34,201 bases of DNA from NCBI GenBank assembly GCA_945911685.1, contig CAMEAW010000019.1, positions 1 through 34,201 of the forward strand. The letters run 5' to 3'. Positions 16,361 through 24,295 of this stretch are shown here, one piece after another. This DNA comes from Bordetella parapertussis (GTDB lineage: Bacteria > Pseudomonadota > Gammaproteobacteria > Burkholderiales > Burkholderiaceae_B). The position numbers and the translations under genes were made by a program. Each line of letters starts with the position of its first letter. Position 1 is the stretch's first letter. The notes beneath the pieces are model-generated. The model searched no databases, had not been told where the DNA came from, and saw only the letters and a list, made by a program, of their open reading frames with translations.

Positions 16361-17952
16361 GTCTGTTAACAGTGAAAGACTTAGGTAAGTCCTTTGGCGG
16401 GGTGAAGGCCGTTGATGGCATTTCGTTTGAGCTCGAGGCGGGCGAACTGTTAGCCTTGATTGGCCCGAATGGCGCCGGCAAATCAACCACCTTCAATATG
16501 GTCAATGGTCAGTTGCAGGCTGACCGTGGGTCGATCCGATTAGCAGGGCAAGAGTTAGTTGGCCTTGCTCCACGAGAGATCTGGCGCTTAGGGGTCGGCC
16601 GCACGTTTCAGATCGCCGAAACGTTTTCGTCTTTAACAGTGATTGAAAACGTGCAGATGGCGTTGCTGTCGCATGCGGGGCTGGTATTTTCGTTTGTAAA
16701 GGCTGCGCGCGCGCACGAACGCACCCGAGCGCTTGAGTTGCTTGAGCAGGTTGGGATGGCTACGCAAGCGGATCGCCCCTGTAGCGCGTTGGCTTACAGC
16801 GATGTGAAGCGTGTCGAGTTAGCGATTGCGCTTGCTAATCGTCCGCGGTTGTTGCTGATGGATGAGCCCACCGCAGGGATGGCACCGAAAGAGCGCAACG
16901 CCTTGATGGCATTAACCAAAAAATTGGTGATTGAGCAAAACATTGCGGTGCTGTTTACCGAGCACAGCATGGATGTGGTATTCGCCCACGCCGACCGTAT
17001 CATTGTCTTGGCGCGCGGGCGACTGATTGCACAGGGTACGTCCGACGAGGTTCGTCAAGATTCTAAAGTGCAAGAGGTGTACTTTGGCTCAGGTGCGACG
17101 TTTGAACACGAGACGGCGGTCTCGGACGCTCATGCCGAGACGCAGGCACGTAAAAGATCTAGCGAAGAGTTGAGCAATTCTCGGCCGACTGAAGACCCTA
17201 AGACGGCGACTGGTGCCTCAAGCAAGGCGGGTCCGCTTCTGTCTGCACATCGCCTGTGTGCTTGGTACGGCGCAGCTCAAATCTTGTACGACGTGAATCT
17301 CGAGGTGAGACGCGGCGAAGTCGTGGCGTTGATGGGGCGCAATGGGGCGGGTAAATCAACCACGATGAAAGCGTTGATGGGTTTGCTTGAAAAGCGCGCT
17401 GGTGACGTGCAATTTATGGGGCGTAATATCTCAAAAGACGCAGCGCACCGTATTGCGGCAAGTGGGCTAGGCTATGTGCCTGAGGATCGGCGAATTTTTA
17501 CCGATCTAACGGTTTTAGAGAACCTCGAGGTTGGTCGGCAAAAGGGGCGTTTGTGGCCCGATGGCTCTGCGGCCCCGACTTGGACCGTGCAGCAGTTGTT
17601 TACACTTTTTCCGAATCTGGGTGAGATGCCCAGGCGCCCGGGCGGGCAGATGAGTGGTGGTGAACAACAAATGCTGACTGTGGCGCGTAGTTTGATGGGT
17701 AACCCTTACTTGGTGCTGCTTGATGAGCCCTCTGAAGGTGTAGCACCTGTGATTGTTGAGCAAATGGTACAGATGATTTTGGCATTGAAAAAGCAAGGGG
17801 TCAGTATCTTGCTCTCTGAACAAAATCTGCACTTTGCACGTTTGGTGTGCGACCGTGCCTATGTACTTGAAAAAGGGCAAATTCGTTTCGGCGGCACGAT
17901 GTCCGAGCTCGATGCGAATGAGCATGTACGACAAACGTATCTAAGCGTCTGA
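16357..17952 (+). CDS. ABC transporter ATPase, LivG-LivF fusion
   Basis: A 531-aa protein with two complete ATPase cassettes that would power the importer encoded just upstream. Cassette 1 (LivG-like) has Walker A GPNGAGKST at residues 36-44 and Walker B LLLMDEPTAGMAP. Cassette 2 (LivF-like) has Walker A GRNGAGKST at 327-335, signature MSGGEQQML and Walker B LVLLDEPSEGVAP. The signature of cassette 1 reads LAYSDVKR rather than the usual LSGGQ-type sequence, so that site may be less active. The cassettes are joined by a charged linker of about 50 residues (roughly 240-290) that looks disordered. Fusion of both permeases and of both ATPases fixes a 1:1 stoichiometry. Confidence 0.92.
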   Translation: MSLLTVKDLGKSFGGVKAVDGISFELEAGELLALIGPNGAGKSTTFNMVNGQLQADRGSIRLAGQELVGLAPREIWRLGVGRTFQIAETFSSLTVIENVQMALLSHAGLVFSFVKAARAHERTRALELLEQVGMATQADRPCSALAYSDVKRVELAIALANRPRLLLMDEPTAGMAPKERNALMALTKKLVIEQNIAVLFTEHSMDVVFAHADRIIVLARGRLIAQGTSDEVRQDSKVQEVYFGSGATFEHETAVSDAHAETQARKRSSEELSNSRPTEDPKTATGASSKAGPLLSAHRLCAWYGAAQILYDVNLEVRRGEVVALMGRNGAGKSTTMKALMGLLEKRAGDVQFMGRNISKDAAHRIAASGLGYVPEDRRIFTDLTVLENLEVGRQKGRLWPDGSAAPTWTVQQLFTLFPNLGEMPRRPGGQMSGGEQQMLTVARSLMGNPYLVLLDEPSEGVAPVIVEQMVQMILALKKQGVSILLSEQNLHFARLVCDRAYVLEKGQIRFGGTMSELDANEHVRQTYLSV

Positions 17953-17960
17953 GGTCTTTG

Positions 17961-18464
17961 ATGAACACTTCGTCACCCTGCACGCTGCGTGTCAATGCCC
18001 AGCAGCATGAGTTACAACTGTCAGCTGAGGTGTCGTTGATGCATGTGCTGCGTAATGATCTGTCTTTGAATGGGCCTAAATATGGCTGTGGCTTAGGTCA
18101 GTGCGGTGCCTGTACCGTGCTGATTGATGGAGTGGCTGCACGCTCGTGCGTGGTGCCTGCACAAGGCGTGCACGGGCGTGCCATTACAACACTTGAAGGC
18201 TTGGGGTCACACGGGCAGTTGCATCCTGTGCAGCAGGCCTTTATTGACGAACAAGCCGCGCAGTGTGGGTATTGCCTCAACGGCATGATTGTGATGACGG
18301 TGTCTTTACTGACGCATACACCTGACCCCACTGAGGCCGAAATCCGCAGCGCATTATCTGGCAATTTTTGTCGCTGTGGTACTCACATCGAAATTATTCG
18401 CGCGGTCAAGCGAGCAGCGGTGCTGATGCACGCTCAACACAGGCGCAGTCATGACCCACTCTAG
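17961..18464 (+). CDS. nicA: Molybdenum hydroxylase [2Fe-2S] subunit (nicotinate dehydrogenase small subunit-like)
   Basis: A 167-aa protein with two [2Fe-2S] domains, as in the small subunit of xanthine-dehydrogenase-family hydroxylases. The plant-type site uses C43, C48, C51 (YGCGLGQCGACTV) and C63; the second site uses C102, C105 (CGYCLNG), C137 and C139 (GNFCRCG). It would carry electrons from the molybdenum centre of the next gene product to its haems. The ATG at 17961 has a GAGG ribosome-binding site that overlaps the stop of the ATPase gene. The following gene overlaps it by 14 bp. The pairing with a cytochrome-fused large subunit is that of NicA/NicB of Pseudomonas putida. Isoquinoline 1-oxidoreductase-type substrates are the main alternative. 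Confidence 0.88.
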   Translation: MNTSSPCTLRVNAQQHELQLSAEVSLMHVLRNDLSLNGPKYGCGLGQCGACTVLIDGVAARSCVVPAQGVHGRAITTLEGLGSHGQLHPVQQAFIDEQAAQCGYCLNGMIVMTVSLLTHTPDPTEAEIRSALSGNFCRCGTHIEIIRAVKRAAVLMHAQHRRSHDPL

Positions 18465-21400
18465 TTCTTTACGTACTCGCGCAGAATTTTTAAACGCTAC
18501 TGGAGCGTTGTTGGTGGTGCGTGACCCGCCTCCTGCGAATCCGCCAGCGCCAGGCCAACCTGCAGCCGTGCCAGGCAATCCTGCTGAAGGCGTTGAAATT
18601 TTGCTCGCGCTTTGGGAGGATGGTCGGGTGGTGGCCTTGCACGGCCACGTTGATCTTGGCACTGGACTCCAAACCGCATTTGCTCAAATTGTGGCCGAAG
18701 AACTTGACGTGGCGCTTGACCAGGTCGAGATCATTCTGGGTGACACCGGCACTGCACCCAATCAAGGGCCCACCATTGCCAGCGGTTCAATCCAAAACCA
18801 TGCAGCACCCCTGCGGGCAGCCGCGGCTCAGGCACGACAATATTTGCTTGAGTTGGCCGCAGCTCGGGGCATGCCCGCCACCTCAGCGAGCTACGCCGCG
18901 TTACTCACAGGGCAGCGCACCCACCTTAAGCTTGAGATGGCCACGCCAGTCAAAGACCCCGCCACTTACCACACAGTCGGGCAGTCGGTGCCGCGTGTAG
19001 ACATCCCAGCGAAGGCGACAGGCGAACTCGTGTTCGTACACGATATGCGGCTGCCCGGCATGTTGCATGGCCGAGTGATTCGTCCGCCCTATGCGGGAGC
19101 CGACCACGGTGACTTTATTGGTAACTTACTTGAATCAGTCGACGAGTCGTCGATTGCGCATATCCCGGGCATTCGTGCGGTTGTTGTGATTCGGGATTTT
19201 GTTGGCGTGGTGGCTGAGCGCGAAGAGTTTGCTGAACTGGCCGCCAACACTTTGCGTGTGCACTGGAAGCCCTGGGCGGGTTTGCCCGACCTGACAAACG
19301 TCGAGCAAGCGTTGCGCAACAACCCAGCGACACCGCGTCAGCTGGTGGATGAGGGAGATGTCGATCAGGCGCTTGCCTCGGCTGCGCAGTCGATGTCGCG
19401 CACCTATATCTGGCCCTACCAGATGCATGCGTCGATTGGCCCCTCGTGTGCCGTGGCAGAATTTAAAACCGATCCGACCGATCCGTTTGCCTTAACTGTT
19501 TGGGCGGGTACGCAAAACCCTCACGTGCTGCGTGCAGACTTGGCACGCCTAACCGCACTGCAAGATATTGCGATTGAAATTGTGCGAATGGAGGCCTCGG
19601 GGTGCTATGGGCGCAACGGCGCCGATGATGTGGCGGCCGATGCCGTGTTACTGGCGCGTGCAGTCGGTGCGCCGGTGCGTGTGCAGCTTACGCGCGAGCA
19701 AGAAAATCTTTGGGAGCCCAAGGGCGCGGCGCAATGGATGGAGGTGCGGGGTGGCTTACACGCAGACGGCTCGATCGCGGCCTACGATTTTTCAACCTCG
19801 TACCCGTCAAACGGTGCACCCACACTTGCGCTATTACTGACGCGTACGATCGAACCCAACGCACAAGCCTATGAAATGGGGGATCGCACCGCGCGCCCGC
19901 CCTATACCTTGCAAAATTTGCGCGTCACGGTCAACGATATGCCGCCAATCTTGCGCGCCTCGTGGTTGCGCGGCGTATCGGCGATGCCCAACTCGTTTGC
20001 CCACGAGTCTTACATCGATGAGCTTGCAACCGCTGCGGGGGTGGATCCTCTGACCTTTAGGTTGCGTTACCTCGATGACCCACGTGCGCGTGAATTATTA
20101 CAAGCAACCGCTACTAAAGCTGGCTGGAAAATGCATGATCAGCCGCAACAACAGGGCGCAGACGGCGATATCTTGTACGGGCAAGGCGTTGCGTGGGCGC
20201 GCTATGTGCACAGCAAGTGGCCAGGGTTTGGTGCCGCGTGGGCGGCTTGGATTGCGGATGTTGAAGTCAATAAGCGTACCGGTGAAGTGCATGTCAAACG
20301 GGTAGTGGTGGGTCACGATGCCGGCTTAACGATCAACCCTGCCGGTGTTGAACATCAGATTCATGGCAACGTAGTGCAAACCACCAGCCGCGCCATGCTT
20401 GAACAAGTCCCCACTGAGCGTGCGCGCAACACCGTTGCCACCCGTGAATGGGGATCGTATCCAATTTTGAGTTTTAGGCAGGTGCCTGTCATCGAAGTGA
20501 TGCAGATGCCGCGTAATAACGAACCGGCGCTCGGGGCGGGTGAATCGGCGTCGGTACCCGGAACGGCGGCGATTGCCAACGCGATTTTTGATGCGACCGG
20601 CGTGCGTTTCAGGCAGCCACCCTTTACACCTGAGGTGGTACGGGCTGCCTTGAACCCTTTGATGTATCAGGGCGACTCAGATTCCCACGCCCCCGGCAAT
20701 CCTCAGTTGGCAGCGCAAACCTCAGACAAACTTCAGTTGGCCTCGCAAACAAGTGACCCGTTGCAAGCAAGCTTTGCGCGTCAACAGACCGATCATGCCG
20801 ATGCACGCTGGCCCAAGCCGCGCGCGTGGTGGCTGCGTGCCGCTGCGTTGGCGGCGGCACTCGGTACCACGCTGCTTGGCGCGACGTGGTCGCTGTTGGG
20901 GCAGCGCACTGCATTGGCGCCGGTCTCGCAACAGACCACGACTTACTCAACTGCGACGCTTGAACGCGGTCGCGAGTTAGCCGCGTTAGGTAACTGCGTG
21001 ACCTGTCACACGAGTGTGCAAGGCAAACCAAACGCGGGTGGCCTCGGTATTCAAACCCCTTTTGGTACGGTCTACAGCACCAACTTGACCCCTGATCCTC
21101 AAACGGGCATCGGCCTGTGGTCACAACAAGCGTTTACTCGTGCCATGCGTGAAGGTATTTCACGCGATGGGCATCACTTGTATCCCGCATTTCCGTACAC
21201 CTCGTTCACCCGCACGACCGACGAAGATCTGACCGCGTTGTACGGTTGGCTGATGTCGCAAGAGCCCGTGCGTCAGGCAACGCCCGAAACCAAGCTGGCG
21301 TTTCCGTTTAGTCTGCGTCCGCTCATGGCGTTTTGGAATGCGCTTTACCTGACGCCTGGGCCTGTTGCCCAACCCATACAGGCCGAAGTCGATCGCACAC

Positions 21401-22137
21401 CGGCCTGGTTGCGTGGCGAATATCTTGTGAATGGGTTGGGGCACTGTTCGGCTTGTCACACTTCGCGCGATGCCTTGGGTGGCGAACGTTCAGGGCTCGC
21501 TTATTTGAGTGGCGCGACCGTGGATGGCTGGCAGGCCCCTGCGTTGAATGCGCGGTCGCCGAGCCCGGTCCCTTGGACGCAATCAGCGTTTTACGATTAT
21601 CTACGTAACGGCCATAGCGCCGAGCACGGCAGCGCCTCGGGGCCGATGGCACCCGTTGTCAGGCAATTAGCGCAAGTGCCCGATGCGGATATTGCTGCCA
21701 TGGCGCATTATCTGGCATCGTTCCAAGAGCAAAGCGCCCCAGCGCTGGCCGCTCAAACCTACGTAGCGCAAGCTGCCGCGCGCGAACTTTTACTGCTCGG
21801 CCCCGCACAGCGCATGTTTCAGGCCGCCTGTGCCTCGTGCCACCACGATGGCGATGGCCCGCGTTTGCTTGGAGTCAATATTCCGCTGGCGCTGAGCACC
21901 GGTTTGCATAGCGCGCAACCCGATAACGTGATTCGCGTGATCCTAGAAGGGATTCGCAAACCCGCCAGCGACCAAATCGGCTTTATGCAAGGTTTTGCCA
22001 GGCAGTTTGACGATCAACAATTGAGTGAGTTAGTGACCTACATGCGTAGTCGTTTTGCCCCCACTCAACCGCCCTGGCAAGATCTCGAACAAAAAATTGG
22101 AGTCATCCGCATGTCACCAAGCTTGCATTTACCGTAA
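18451..22137 (+). CDS. nicB: Molybdopterin hydroxylase fused to tri-haem cytochrome c (NicB-like)
   Basis: A 1,228-aa fusion protein. Residues about 1-745 form the molybdopterin-binding part ([40 protein letters not shown]), with the catalytic glutamate E698 in [13 protein letters not shown]. One membrane helix lies at about 793-816, after a basic flank ([11 protein letters not shown]). The C-terminal part has three CxxCH haem c sites at C849-H853, C999-H1003 and C1127-H1131. This is the architecture of nicotinate hydroxylase NicB, which forms 6-hydroxynicotinate and sends electrons to the respiratory chain. The N-terminus ([15 protein letters not shown]) looks like a decayed twin-arginine region, so the molybdenum part is probably cytoplasmic and the haem part periplasmic. 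A 10-residue duplication sits in the linker (752-771). It is the last gene of the operon. Confidence 0.85.
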   Translation: MTHSSSLRTRAEFLNATGALLVVRDPPPANPPAPGQPAAVPGNPAEGVEILLALWEDGRVVALHGHVDLGTGLQTAFAQIVAEELDVALDQVEIILGDTGTAPNQGPTIASGSIQNHAAPLRAAAAQARQYLLELAAARGMPATSASYAALLTGQRTHLKLEMATPVKDPATYHTVGQSVPRVDIPAKATGELVFVHDMRLPGMLHGRVIRPPYAGADHGDFIGNLLESVDESSIAHIPGIRAVVVIRDFVGVVAEREEFAELAANTLRVHWKPWAGLPDLTNVEQALRNNPATPRQLVDEGDVDQALASAAQSMSRTYIWPYQMHASIGPSCAVAEFKTDPTDPFALTVWAGTQNPHVLRADLARLTALQDIAIEIVRMEASGCYGRNGADDVAADAVLLARAVGAPVRVQLTREQENLWEPKGAAQWMEVRGGLHADGSIAAYDFSTSYPSNGAPTLALLLTRTIEPNAQAYEMGDRTARPPYTLQNLRVTVNDMPPILRASWLRGVSAMPNSFAHESYIDELATAAGVDPLTFRLRYLDDPRARELLQATATKAGWKMHDQPQQQGADGDILYGQGVAWARYVHSKWPGFGAAWAAWIADVEVNKRTGEVHVKRVVVGHDAGLTINPAGVEHQIHGNVVQTTSRAMLEQVPTERARNTVATREWGSYPILSFRQVPVIEVMQMPRNNEPALGAGESASVPGTAAIANAIFDATGVRFRQPPFTPEVVRAALNPLMYQGDSDSHAPGNPQLAAQTSDKLQLASQTSDPLQASFARQQTDHADARWPKPRAWWLRAAALAAALGTTLLGATWSLLGQRTALAPVSQQTTTYSTATLERGRELAALGNCVTCHTSVQGKPNAGGLGIQTPFGTVYSTNLTPDPQTGIGLWSQQAFTRAMREGISRDGHHLYPAFPYTSFTRTTDEDLTALYGWLMSQEPVRQATPETKLAFPFSLRPLMAFWNALYLTPGPVAQPIQAEVDRTPAWLRGEYLVNGLGHCSACHTSRDALGGERSGLAYLSGATVDGWQAPALNARSPSPVPWTQSAFYDYLRNGHSAEHGSASGPMAPVVRQLAQVPDADIAAMAHYLASFQEQSAPALAAQTYVAQAAARELLLLGPAQRMFQAACASCHHDGDGPRLLGVNIPLALSTGLHSAQPDNVIRVILEGIRKPASDQIGFMQGFARQFDDQQLSELVTYMRSRFAPTQPPWQDLEQKIGVIRMSPSLHLP

Positions 22138-22168
22138 AGTTTCCCCACAATAGAGATATTGTTGATTG

Positions 22169-22196
22169 CCCCGGTTCTGTTCCGAGCCGGGGTTTT
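22169..22196 (+). terminator. Rho-independent terminator or greA leader attenuator
   Basis: CCCCGGTTC (22169-22177) pairs with GAGCCGGGG (22184-22192) around a 6-base loop, with one G-U wobble, and is followed by TTTTGCTTTT. It is a convincing intrinsic terminator. It lies 31 bp after the nicB stop and only about 20 bp before the greA ATG, so no promoter fits between it and greA. A weak promoter (TTGCAT at 22123, CACAAT at 22146, spacing 17) precedes it. It may therefore act both as the end of the catabolic operon and as an attenuator in the greA leader. Confidence 0.8.
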
Positions 22197-22214
22197 GCTT
22201 TTCTGGAAAACACC

Positions 22215-22691
22215 ATGGCAACTATTCCTCTTACTGTGCGCGGGGCCGAGCGCTTACAAGCTGAACTGCAGCGACTCAAGCATGTCGATCGTCCTGCGGT
22301 CATTGCTGCTATCGCTGAAGCGCGTTCGCACGGCGATTTGTCCGAAAACGCCGAGTACGACGCCGCGCGCGAGCGCCAGGGTTTTATTGAAGGGCGCATC
22401 GCCGAACTCGATGGCACGCTTTCTAATGCCCAGCTCATTGAACCGAGCACCATTGATGCCGATGGCCGTATCGTGTTTGGCGCAACCGTTGAGATCGAAG
22501 ATCTTGAGTCAGGCGCCAAGGTCACTTACCAAATCGTGGGCGACGTCGAGGCCGATATTCGCGCGAACTTAATTTCAGTATCAAGCCCTGTCGCGCGTGC
22601 GTTGATTGGCAAATATGAAGGTGACGTCGTCGAGGTAAAAGCCCCAGCTGGCTCCCGTGAATACGAAATCATCAGTATTAAGTACTTGTAG
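22215..22691 (+). CDS. greA: Transcription elongation factor GreA
   Basis: A 158-aa protein of exactly the usual GreA length. GreA enters the secondary channel of RNA polymerase and stimulates cleavage of backtracked transcripts. The N-terminal coiled coil carries the acidic tip ([24 protein letters not shown]), and the C-terminal FKBP-like domain contains [14 protein letters not shown] and [20 protein letters not shown]. The start gives [18 protein letters not shown], close to the usual MSTIPLT opening. In many Burkholderiales it directly follows carB; here about 19.6 kb separates the two. A terminator hairpin ends about 20 bp upstream, and the convergent yhbY gene follows. Confidence 0.97.
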   Translation: MATIPLTVRGAERLQAELQRLKHVDRPAVIAAIAEARSHGDLSENAEYDAARERQGFIEGRIAELDGTLSNAQLIEPSTIDADGRIVFGATVEIEDLESGAKVTYQIVGDVEADIRANLISVSSPVARALIGKYEGDVVEVKAPAGSREYEIISIKYL

Positions 22692-22787
22692 CTTGAGTTT
22701 TCCCAGCTCGTCTAGGCACATGGGTGCGTGGCGTGAGCGACATCGCAGAGATGCGTCCAAGTGGTGATGTTAACAGAGCAGGTGTGC

Positions 22788-22814
22788 AAAAAAACAGCAC
22801 CGCTAAGGGTGCTG
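22788..22814 (-). terminator. Rho-independent terminator for yhbY
   Basis: Reading leftward, CAGCACC and GGTGCTG (22795-22814) form a 7-bp stem with a 6-base loop and run into seven T residues (22788-22794 on the minus strand). It lies 70 bp beyond the yhbY stop and about 100 bp past the convergent greA stop. The absence of a T-run on the plus strand means it should mainly stop leftward transcription. Confidence 0.8.
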
Positions 22815-22883
22815 TCAGACGAAGTTTTTGTGATGGCAGGGCTGCCGTAGATTGCGCGAGTGTCAATACGCTAATAAATTTTT

Positions 22884-23495
22884 TTAGCGTTTAACCGGTG
22901 CTCGCTTACGCACAGTAGTGCCAAGTGCCCCACGCCGGGCGCCGGCACGTAGCGACAAAGCGCTGCCACTGCGACGCGGAATCCCATGTGCGGTATCCTT
23001 GGTGCTTGCGCGTTTGCTTGGGCGAGCAGGACGATCGCCCGAATAGACAGTTGGGCGATCAGTCGCCAAGTCGGTTTGCTCGCGTTCTGGGCGATTGCGT
23101 CGGCTTGGTTTTTGAACCTTTTTACCCGCTGCGGCTAGCTTTTTAGGTGTGTGGGGTTCGTTAGGCTTACGCTTGGCTGGGGTTGCAGGTTCAGCAGGCG
23201 GTTTAAGGTAGGTGCCCTTTGACCCGAAGCGATACAGAATCAGCATTTTGCCCAGATGGTGCACCGTTGCGCACGAAAGGGTGTCGCAAATTGTTGCAAG
23301 CATGGCATCGCGTTCGTCGCGGTCAGCACTGCCGGCGCGAACCTTAATCAGCTCGTGAGCAGACAGGTTCAGGTCGATTTCTTTTAAAACTGCCTCAGTG
23401 AGCCCGTTGTCGCCAATCAGTACAACCGGGCGCAGGGGGTGAGCAGCAGCGCGAAGCGAGCTACGCTCGCGGGGGGTAAGTTCCATAATAGTCAT
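22884..23495 (-). CDS. yhbY: YhbY-family (CRM domain) RNA-binding protein with long basic tail
   Basis: A 203-aa protein whose first about 95 residues are a CRM/YhbY domain: [56 protein letters not shown], and a GKMLILYR end. YhbY binds pre-50S ribosomal subunits. E. coli YhbY is about 97 aa, so this one carries about 100 extra residues, rich in Lys, Arg, Pro and Ser and likely disordered, ending RKRAPVKR. The start is taken at 23495 ([10 protein letters not shown]); the frame extends upstream into the rlmE region without family resemblance, and MELTPRE at 23486 is an alternative. It is head-to-head with rlmE with only 18 bp between the starts. The pairing with an rRNA methyltransferase fits ribosome assembly. 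Confidence 0.88.
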   Translation of the reverse strand: MTIMELTPRERSSLRAAAHPLRPVVLIGDNGLTEAVLKEIDLNLSAHELIKVRAGSADRDERDAMLATICDTLSCATVHHLGKMLILYRFGSKGTYLKPPAEPATPAKRKPNEPHTPKKLAAAGKKVQKPSRRNRPEREQTDLATDRPTVYSGDRPARPSKRASTKDTAHGIPRRSGSALSLRAGARRGALGTTVRKRAPVKR

Positions 23496-23513
23496 AAGGT
23501 AGATTGTACGGTA

Positions 23514-24149
23514 ATGGCGAAGAACAAATTTTCTAAAGAGTGGGTCATGCAGCACATTAACGACCCATTCGTCAAAATGGCGACTCAAAAGGGCTACCGG
23601 GCCCGTGCGGCCTTTAAGCTCACCGAAATTCTGGATGCTGAAAAACTAATGCGTCGGGGCGATATCATCGTTGACCTTGGCTCGACACCAGGCAGCTGGT
23701 GTCAAGTGGCACGTGAACGCTTGGTTGGCAAGGGTGGGGTGTTAGACGGTCGAATTGTGGCCCTGGATCTTTTGCCGATGGAACCCATCGCCGGCGTTGA
23801 GTTTATTTTGGGTGACTTTAGCGAAGACGCTGTGCTCGAACAACTTAACCAGAGCCTAGCGGGGGTAAAGGTAGATTTAGTGATGTCGGATATGGCACCC
23901 AATTTATCGGGGGTTGGTTTGGCCGATGCCGCCAGAATTCAACAAGTAATTGATTTAGCCCTTGAATTTTCGCTTATGCACCTCAAAACAGATGGTGCAT
24001 TGATCGTAAAAGCGTTTCATGGCAGCGGCTTTTCGCAAACCGTAGAAAGTTTTAAACGACACTTCAAAAGGGTAGTCGAGCGCAAACCCAAAGCGTCCAG
24101 AGATCGTTCTTCTGAAACTTTCTTGATTGCCAAGGGTCGAAAGGCTTAG
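23514..24149 (+). CDS. rlmE: 23S rRNA (uridine-2'-O-)-methyltransferase RlmE (FtsJ/RrmJ)
   Basis: A 211-aa SAM-dependent methyltransferase that modifies U2552 (E. coli numbering) in the A-loop of 23S rRNA at a late step of 50S assembly. The SAM motif is [13 protein letters not shown], the catalytic Asp is in [16 protein letters not shown], and the catalytic Lys is in [11 protein letters not shown], with the usual [18 protein letters not shown] end. The start is set at [19 protein letters not shown] (23514), the family N-terminus, not at an in-frame start 75 bp upstream. Its start is 18 bp from that of the divergent yhbY gene, so its promoter must lie inside yhbY. ftsH follows, as in many proteobacteria. 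Confidence 0.96.
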   Translation: MAKNKFSKEWVMQHINDPFVKMATQKGYRARAAFKLTEILDAEKLMRRGDIIVDLGSTPGSWCQVARERLVGKGGVLDGRIVALDLLPMEPIAGVEFILGDFSEDAVLEQLNQSLAGVKVDLVMSDMAPNLSGVGLADAARIQQVIDLALEFSLMHLKTDGALIVKAFHGSGFSQTVESFKRHFKRVVERKPKASRDRSSETFLIAKGRKA

Positions 24150-24212
24150 GTCGTTGCAATTTTGGTCCCGTCGCACAGTAAGGGATTAGTGCGAATGGGC
24201 TTTTTTAACAGG

Positions 24213-24218
24213 TAGAAT
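24213..24218 (+). promoter_or_regulatory. Possible -10 box of the ftsH promoter
   Basis: TAGAAT matches the -10 consensus at five of six positions and lies about 77 bp before the likely ftsH start. No convincing -35 box is found at 16-18 bp upstream, and no heat-shock sigma-32 pattern is evident. The rest of the 146-bp rlmE-ftsH gap shows nothing else I can support. This is a weak call. Confidence 0.3.
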
Positions 24219-24295
24219 GGTGTTTTGCCTCGTTGCATCGCGACCTTTAGGCCAAAGGTGCGTGGCGCGTCAGAATGACAAGCTGGAGATCGGCC

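Noticed and set aside
20624..21124. 166-codon minus-strand frame opposite the NicB-like gene
   Set aside because: Antisense to a gene with clear cofactor motifs. Its composition (Arg/Cys/Pro-rich) is typical of a shadow frame.
23439..23513. Longer RlmE with 25 extra N-terminal residues
   Set aside because: The extension is antisense to the start of yhbY and unlike the family N-terminus, whereas [10 protein letters not shown] at 23514 fits.
23496..23588. Longer YhbY with 31 extra N-terminal residues
   Set aside because: The extra residues are the shadow of the conserved rlmE N-terminus on the other strand.
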